The notes under the pieces were generated by a model. It was given only the letters and a program-made list of their open reading frames with translations, was not told the DNA's origin and made no database searches. Made by a program: the position numbers and the translations under genes. From assembly GCA_937881145.1 (NCBI GenBank), contig CALGFL010000335.1, forward strand, positions 1 through 11,108: a stretch of 11,108 nt of DNA. Reading direction: 5' to 3'. Numbering within the stretch: position 1 is the first letter of the stretch; every line of letters starts with the position of its first letter. The stretch comes from an uncultured Bordetella sp. GTDB lineage: Bacteria; Pseudomonadota; Gammaproteobacteria; Burkholderiales; Burkholderiaceae_B. Below, in pieces: positions 7,556-11,108 of the stretch.

Positions 7556-7598
7556 GCAACAAAAAGCCGAAGCGTGATGCGCTTCGGCTTTTTGTTGC
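7556..7598. terminator. Long bidirectional intrinsic terminator, orphan
   Basis: The arm at 7556-7574 pairs perfectly with 7580-7598 (19 bp) around the 5-nt loop TGATG. The core GCCGAAGCG / CGCTTCGGC is flanked by A5 on one side and T5 on the other, so either strand's transcript ends with a GC-rich stem followed by UUUUU. The genes on both sides point away from it, so it terminates neither. It must serve an unannotated transcript, a long leader, or be left from a lost gene. Confidence 0.85.
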
Positions 7599-7728
7599 GA
7601 GCCAGGGCTCACACGGCGCAAGGCCGGATCTTAAAGACGGATTATTTCAATTTCGCTAGAGTTACCTCGGTCGCCTTCAGGGTGCAGGATAAGAACGAAA
7701 ACAGGCAGATACGCCTGGCAGCCCGTCC

Positions 7729-7734
7729 TATACT
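7729..7734 (+). promoter_or_regulatory. Candidate -10 box of phhB (TATACT)
   Basis: TATACT matches five of six bases of the sigma-70 -10 consensus and would put the transcript start near 7741, about 46 nt before the phhB ATG. No good -35 is present at 16-18 bp. On the other strand the same bases form a weak TATAGG (7727-7732), 18 bp after TTGCTA (7751-7756), which could drive a leftward transcript. Confidence 0.35.
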
Positions 7735-7786
7735 GCGGTCGTGGATCCCCTAGCAATCGCGGACTCGTATTCTCTGGAGGCCAGAC

Positions 7787-8077
7787 ATGCATAAACCGGA
7801 AAAAATCGATGCGGCAAAGGCCCTGTCGAAACTGCCCGAATGGAAAGCCTTCGACGGGCGCGAGGCCATCACCCGGACCTTCGTCTTCAAGGACTTCAAC
7901 GCCGCCTTCGGCTTCATGACGCGCGTGGCGCTCATCGCCGAACGGATGGATCACCATCCCGAGTGGTTCAACGTCTACAACCGCGTCGAAGTGGTGCTGG
8001 CGACGCACGATGCGGGCGGCGTGACTGATCTGGATGTGCGGCTGGCGCAGTTCATGGATGGGCTGCACACCGCCTGA
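7787..8077 (+). CDS. phhB: Pterin-4a-carbinolamine dehydratase
   Basis: The 96-residue cytoplasmic enzyme dehydrates 4a-hydroxytetrahydrobiopterin, recycling the pterin cofactor of aromatic amino acid hydroxylases. The family signature is clear: HHPEW at 56-60, then [13 protein letters not shown] (63-75) and TDLDVRLA (80-87). Length matches the family. The ATG has GGAGG 6 nt upstream. No phenylalanine hydroxylase gene is in the window, so this copy is either for a hydroxylase elsewhere or one of the many stand-alone copies of unclear role. The stop is 2 bp from the 3' end of the tRNA gene on the opposite strand. Confidence 0.95.
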   Translation: MHKPEKIDAAKALSKLPEWKAFDGREAITRTFVFKDFNAAFGFMTRVALIAERMDHHPEWFNVYNRVEVVLATHDAGGVTDLDVRLAQFMDGLHTA

Positions 8078-8079
8078 AT

Positions 8080-8156
8080 TGGCCCGCCCTACACGATTCG
8101 AACGTGTGACCGCTCGCTTAGAAGGCGAGTGCTCTATCCAACTGAGCTAAGGGCGG
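8080..8156 (-). tRNA. tRNA-Arg (anticodon UCU)
   Basis: The 77-nt minus-strand gene folds as a full cloverleaf. The acceptor stem pairs CCGCCCT with AGGGCGG, the D stem pairs GCTC with GAGC, and the anticodon stem CTCGC/GCGAG closes the loop CTTCTAA with anticodon TCT at its centre. The T stem ACACG/CGTGT holds TTCGAAT. The discriminator is G and the CCA end is encoded (8080-8082 on the minus strand). It reads AGA, a rare codon in this GC-rich DNA. It converges with phhB, and no terminator for it is visible before it enters phhB antisense. No duplicated 3' end suggesting integration at this site was seen in the window. Confidence 0.97.
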
Positions 8157-8178
8157 CAAGATCAAGCCGTGTCCGCTA

Positions 8179-9021
8179 TCAAGCGGATGGCGGCATTTTA
8201 GCGTGGCTCAGCAAGCCGCGTTGGCGCATGATTTCTTCGCGCTGCAGGTCGCTCACGAAGCTCTGGACGCGGATGCGCACGCCCCAAGGCACATCGACGA
8301 AAGAGCAGCCGACGCGGCGCACTTTGGCCGCGCCCTTGTACGCAGGCTCCTCGTCGCTGACATGGATCACGCTCAGGCTCACATCGAAGGCGCCCGTGCG
8401 AGGAATATCGAGCCGGGCCGCGTAGACCTTGCCGTATTCGGCATCGAGCACGCGGGCCGGGTCGGCCAGCGCCAGGCCCGTCACGCTCAGGTCGCGAACG
8501 ACCAGTTTGCCGGCTGTCGGATGAATGGCGGCGTTCTGCAAGATCGTGCAACTCACCTCCTTGTCCGGCGGGACCGCCGTGCGAAAGGCATCGCGCCGCT
8601 GCATGTAGGTGATCGTCTTGGGCAGGCGGGCCTTGAGCGCGGGGCGGCCGAAATAATCCGTCTTCTCCAGCCCCTCGACCTCGAACATCAGATAGACCTG
8701 GTCGCAGGAGGTCGAAACCATGACCGGGCCGCGGGCCGCCAGCAACCGCTCGGTCAGGCCGGCATCGGACAAGCCCGCGAAGACCAGGGCCTTGGCCTGC
8801 TGCACGACTTCCAGCAAAGTCGTGACGCCGCTCTGCGCCTGGCCGTCCAGGGAGACGATCGCCAGGGATTGTTCGTCGCGCACCGAGCGCAGCAAATGCA
8901 CGATTTCGAGCTGCTTGCCGATCGATTCAGGCTGGTCGTCCAGCACGGCCGATGCATGGGCCTGAACCGTTCCTCTGGCAAGCGTCGCAGCGTGCAATTT
9001 GCGCAGCCAGGACTTCAGCAC
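8179..9021 (-). CDS. ycgR: PilZ-domain cyclic-di-GMP receptor (YcgR/FlgZ-like flagellar brake)
   Basis: The protein has an N-terminal YcgR-type domain (about 30-135) and a C-terminal PilZ domain (about 138-265). The two cyclic-di-GMP binding motifs are intact: RxxxR as RRDAFR (142-147) and DxSxxG as DLSVTG (177-182). In enteric bacteria such proteins bind the flagellar motor and slow swimming when cyclic di-GMP is high; I infer the same here. At 280 residues it is longer than E. coli YcgR (244), mostly by an N-terminal extension. Start choice: the GTG at 9019-9021 has GGAGAG 5 nt upstream. An ATG at 9049-9051 would add 10 residues but has no binding site and would leave a very short leader. 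A TTG at 9099 is ruled out because it is the -35 box. No flagellar genes are adjacent. Confidence 0.9.
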   Translation of the reverse strand: MLKSWLRKLHAATLARGTVQAHASAVLDDQPESIGKQLEIVHLLRSVRDEQSLAIVSLDGQAQSGVTTLLEVVQQAKALVFAGLSDAGLTERLLAARGPVMVSTSCDQVYLMFEVEGLEKTDYFGRPALKARLPKTITYMQRRDAFRTAVPPDKEVSCTILQNAAIHPTAGKLVVRDLSVTGLALADPARVLDAEYGKVYAARLDIPRTGAFDVSLSVIHVSDEEPAYKGAAKVRRVGCSFVDVPWGVRIRVQSFVSDLQREEIMRQRGLLSHAKMPPSA

Positions 9022-9026
9022 AAGCT

Positions 9027-9032
9027 CTCTCC
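9027..9032 (-). promoter_or_regulatory. Ribosome binding site deciding the ycgR-like start
   Basis: GGAGAG on the minus strand lies 5 nt before the GTG at 9021. The in-frame ATG at 9051 has no purine-rich sequence upstream, so this site favours the GTG. Confidence 0.55.
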
Positions 9033-9070
9033 GGGATACGCCGCGATTCATCGGGACGGCGTACAGGTGG

Positions 9071-9099
9071 TGTATTAATAATGCAACTAAATATGTCAA
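9071..9099 (-). promoter_or_regulatory. Sigma-70 promoter of the PilZ gene
   Basis: A perfect TTGACA -35 box (9094-9099) is followed after 17 bp by AATACA (9071-9076), a three-of-six -10. The spacer is very A/T rich. Transcription would start near 9064, giving a leader of about 43 nt to the GTG start. No sigma-28-type flagellar promoter was seen. Confidence 0.55.
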
Positions 9100-9138
9100 C
9101 TATGGTATCAGAGCGCCGCGGGCATCAAGCGCAGGAGC

Positions 9139-9801
9139 TCAGGCCCGGGTTCGCCGCAATTCGTAGACCACCGTATCGAGCCGGGTGAGGCCGCGCGCGG
9201 CGAACGAAGGCTCCTTGTCCAGAATGGCGCGCCGATCCAATACCGAAACACTAGCCCATGACGCATACAAAGTCCGCACCTCTCGTTCAAGAACTGCAAA
9301 GGGCGGGCCGGCCATTTCGTTCTGGTCGTATTCGAGCGTGAGCAACAAGGCCCGGCATGCCGCCGGCAACTGCCCGTAGACGTGCCGCACATAGCGTTCG
9401 CGCATGGGCGGCGGCAGGGCGACCAGCGCGGCGCGGTCATAGGCGCCGGCGCACTGGGCAAAGTCGGCCGCGCCGAGCGCGAAGATGTCGCCGCACAGGA
9501 TCTCGATGTCGCCCGCGCTATAGAGGGTGCCCGCCGGCGCCGCGCTCACCTTCGGCGTGAGCTGGTTTTCGGCGAAGAACTGCTCGACGGCCAGCGAGGA
9601 AAGCTCCACGCCCATGACGCGATGACCCTGCCCGGCCAGCCAGATCATGTCCAGCGACTTGCCGCAAAGAGGCACCAGTACCCGGCTGCCCCGCGGCACG
9701 CCCAGGGCCGGCCAGTACTTGGCCAGCAGGGGCGTGGTCTTTTTCATGTGAAAGCCGGTCTGCCCCTGGCGCCAGCGTTCCAGCCAAAAATCCGTATCCA
9801 T
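9139..9801 (-). CDS. tpm: Thiopurine S-methyltransferase
   Basis: The 220-residue cytoplasmic enzyme uses S-adenosylmethionine to methylate thiols; bacterial members also methylate selenium and tellurium oxyanions to volatile forms. The family pattern is clear: [14 protein letters not shown] at 5-18 near the N-terminus, the SAM-binding stretch [16 protein letters not shown] (41-56), then VMGVELS (62-68) and [11 protein letters not shown] (121-131). Length matches bacterial members. The ATG at 9799-9801 has AAGGAG 6 nt upstream. The open frame runs 88 codons further (to 10065), but that part is antisense to the MFS gene and its promoter region and is not coding. The gene lies upstream of the PilZ gene on the same strand, with a separate promoter for the latter in between. 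Confidence 0.95.
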   Translation of the reverse strand: MDTDFWLERWRQGQTGFHMKKTTPLLAKYWPALGVPRGSRVLVPLCGKSLDMIWLAGQGHRVMGVELSSLAVEQFFAENQLTPKVSAAPAGTLYSAGDIEILCGDIFALGAADFAQCAGAYDRAALVALPPPMRERYVRHVYGQLPAACRALLLTLEYDQNEMAGPPFAVLEREVRTLYASWASVSVLDRRAILDKEPSFAARGLTRLDTVVYELRRTRA

Positions 9802-9818
9802 CCTTTGCTCCTTCTTGT

Positions 9819-9832
9819 CCGGCCGCGGCCGG
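9819..9832. repeat. 14-bp GC palindrome in the tpm leader
   Basis: CCGGCCGCGGCCGG is fully self-complementary and lies 17 bp upstream of the tpm ATG, just before its ribosome binding site. As RNA it could form a 5-bp stem with a CGCG loop. In such GC-rich DNA this may be chance. Confidence 0.3.
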
Positions 9833-9896
9833 CCCCGTGCCGCCCGTACCCGGCCAAGAATACTCGAAGCACTCCTCAAATTTCTCCATCCTTCAA

Positions 9897-9905
9897 TGTC
9901 ATAAT
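9897..9905 (+). promoter_or_regulatory. Candidate extended -10 promoter of the MFS gene
   Basis: TGT-CATAAT (9897-9905) is an extended -10 element with five of six bases of the hexamer correct. No -35 match is evident. A start near 9912 would give a 22-nt leader to the ATG at 9934 and would exclude the in-frame ATG at 9904, which is part of the box. The 12-bp palindrome ATGCC-CC-GGCAT (9904-9915) covers the expected start site and could be an operator. Confidence 0.4.
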
Positions 9906-9933
9906 GCCCCGGCATCCCTTCCCGCTTTCCGCC

Positions 9934-11108
9934 ATGCCTCTGACATCCTCCCGTTTCGGCCCGCTCATCGTCCCGCTCATCGTGGCTTGCGCGCTGCTCA
10001 TGGAGAATGTGGATTCGACCATTCTGGTCACGGCGATCCCCGTGCTGGCGCGCGACCTGGGGCACAGTCCGATCACGCTCAAGCTGGCCGTCACCAGCTA
10101 CGTCGTGGGCCTGGGCGTGTTCATTCCCATCTGCGGCTGGGTGGCCGACCGCTTCGGCGCGCGCACGGTCTTTCGCGCCGCCATCGCCGTCTTCGTCGTG
10201 GGGTCGCTGTTGTGCGCGGCCGCCACGTCGCTGACCACGCTGGTGCTGGCCCGCTTCATCCAGGGCGTGGGCGGCGCGATGATGGTGCCGGTGGGACGCA
10301 TCCTGATGTTCCGCGCCGTGCCCAAGTCGGAGTTCATCCGCGCCGTCACCTACCTGACCATACCCGCCCAGGCCGGGCCGGTGCTGGGGCCGCTACTGGG
10401 CGGTTTCATCACCACCTATCTGAACTGGCGCCTGATGTTCTTCATCAACGTGCCGATCGGCATTCTGGGCATCTACCTCACCAACCGCTACATCGAGAAC
10501 AGCCACGAAGCGCATCCCGGCAAGCTGGACTGGACGGGCTTCGTCCTGTCCGGCCTGGGCGCGTCGCTCTTCATGCTGGGCATGTCGACGATAGGCAGCG
10601 GCCTGATCCTGGAGAGCACGGCCGTGGGGCTGGTGCTGATCGGCGCCCTGCTCCTGGGCCTGTACTGGGTCTACTCGCAACGCGTGGAAAACCCGCTGCT
10701 GGATCTGAGCTTCCTGCGCATTCCCACTTTCAATTGCAGCGTGCTGGGCGGCTCGCTGTTTCGCATCGGCCTGGGCGCCCTGCCTTTTCTGCTGCCGCTG
10801 CTGCTGCAGGACGGCCTGGGCATGACGGCCTTCGAAGGCGGCGTCATCACATGCTGCTCGGCCATCGGCAGCTTCTGCACCAAGACCGTGGCCATCAAGA
10901 TCCTCAAGCGCTGGGGCTTTCGCAAGGTGCTCATCGTCAATGCCGTGCTGTGCGGCATGGCCGTGGCCATCTGCGGCATCCTGCATCCGGGCATGTCCTG
11001 GCTGACCATCTGGTTCATCGTTACCCTGGGCGGCGTTTTCCCCGCGCTGCAGTTCACCAGCCTCAATTCCCTGGCCTATGCCGACATCGAGATCCGCGAC
11101 ATCGGCCG
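9934..11108 (+). CDS. MFS drug/proton antiporter (DHA2, EmrB/QacA type), 3' end cut off
   Basis: An inner-membrane exporter of the major facilitator superfamily; 391 residues are visible before the window ends, with no stop. TM1 carries [12 protein letters not shown] (about 21-32), the DHA2-type acidic residue. Motif A is [12 protein letters not shown]. The antiporter motif C follows as [30 protein letters not shown]. Ten or more hydrophobic helices are seen, in line with a 14-helix transporter of about 450-500 residues. The substrate is unknown. ATG 9934 is preferred over the in-frame ATG 9904, since the latter overlaps a probable -10 box; neither has a clear ribosome binding site. The gene is divergent from tpm across a 132-bp gap. 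Confidence 0.9.
   Translation, partial: MPLTSSRFGPLIVPLIVACALLMENVDSTILVTAIPVLARDLGHSPITLKLAVTSYVVGLGVFIPICGWVADRFGARTVFRAAIAVFVVGSLLCAAATSLTTLVLARFIQGVGGAMMVPVGRILMFRAVPKSEFIRAVTYLTIPAQAGPVLGPLLGGFITTYLNWRLMFFINVPIGILGIYLTNRYIENSHEAHPGKLDWTGFVLSGLGASLFMLGMSTIGSGLILESTAVGLVLIGALLLGLYWVYSQRVENPLLDLSFLRIPTFNCSVLGGSLFRIGLGALPFLLPLLLQDGLGMTAFEGGVITCCSAIGSFCTKTVAIKILKRWGFRKVLIVNAVLCGMAVAICGILHPGMSWLTIWFIVTLGGVFPALQFTSLNSLAYADIEIRDIG

Larger units (their letters stand above)
7394..7786. other. 393-bp divergent intergenic region with no protein gene
   Basis: This gap separates the ABC operon (minus) from phhB (plus). It contains a 17-bp dyad (7512-7528), a 19-bp perfect bidirectional terminator (7556-7598), a small CAGGC/GCCTG hairpin (7702-7717) and a TATACT box before phhB. 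It is visibly richer in A/T than the flanking genes. The open frames crossing it run straight through the terminator and lack a ribosome binding site, so I call no protein. A noncoding RNA ending at the terminator is possible. Confidence 0.6.

Noticed and set aside
7702..7717. CAGGC-N6-GCCTG hairpin followed by TTTT on the minus strand
   Set aside because: A 5-bp stem with a short U-run; could be a weak terminator but is not distinguishable from chance.
7298..7753. 151-codon plus-strand frame across the divergent gap
   Set aside because: It starts antisense inside the signal peptide of the binding protein and runs through the 19-bp terminator. Internal ATGs lack a convincing binding site.
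7631..8068. 145-codon minus-strand frame over phhB
   Set aside because: Antisense to phhB, whose family signature is unmistakable.
9802..10065. N-terminal extension of the tpm frame
   Set aside because: It is antisense to the MFS gene and its promoter region; the ATG at 9801 has a strong binding site and begins the conserved protein.

Overview
The window is high-GC DNA from a proteobacterium, most likely a betaproteobacterium of the Bordetella/Achromobacter (Alcaligenaceae, Burkholderiales) kind. That placement is an inference from codon use, the G/C-rich third positions, and the families present: a short-membrane-anchor coiled-coil protein, a long YcgR-type brake, bacterial thiopurine methyltransferase and a PotABCD-like importer. 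No rRNA, phage, IS or CRISPR sequence is visible. It reads as ordinary chromosome, not an island.

Left part (1-3249). The 3' portion of a D-2-hydroxyacid dehydrogenase gene runs rightward off the left edge and ends at 897. It converges with a leftward gene for a membrane-anchored GGDEF-EAL cyclic-di-GMP protein (918-2360). Behind that lies a leftward gene for a small membrane protein with a periplasmic coiled coil (2482-3207).

Centre (3432-7393). A leftward four-gene ABC import operon is transcribed in the order solute-binding protein, permease 1, permease 2, ATPase. The permease genes are coupled by an ATGA overlap, and a stable UNCG-loop hairpin sits between the binding-protein gene and the first permease. 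The fold is of the polyamine / ferric iron / aminoethylphosphonate type. The substrate cannot be read from sequence.

A 393-bp divergent gap (7394-7786) separates this operon from the rightward phhB gene (pterin-4a-carbinolamine dehydratase, 7787-8077). It holds a 19-bp perfect bidirectional terminator that belongs to neither flanking gene, and a 17-bp dyad that could be an operator. This is the best candidate in the window for something unannotated, such as a small RNA, a leader attenuator or the tail of a lost gene.

Right part (8080-11108). A tRNA-Arg(UCU) gene on the minus strand ends 2 bp from the phhB stop. Next come a leftward PilZ (YcgR-like) cyclic-di-GMP receptor and a leftward thiopurine S-methyltransferase gene. 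Divergent from the latter, a DHA2-type MFS exporter gene starts at about 9934 and runs off the right edge. The window therefore holds one enzyme with cyclic-di-GMP turnover domains and one receptor for the same messenger, about 6 kb apart.

Several longest-ORF starts (2387, 3249, 6217, 9099) are upstream TTG codons with no ribosome binding site, so internal ATG or GTG starts are preferred. For the PilZ gene, the longest-ORF TTG is itself the first three bases of a perfect -35 box.
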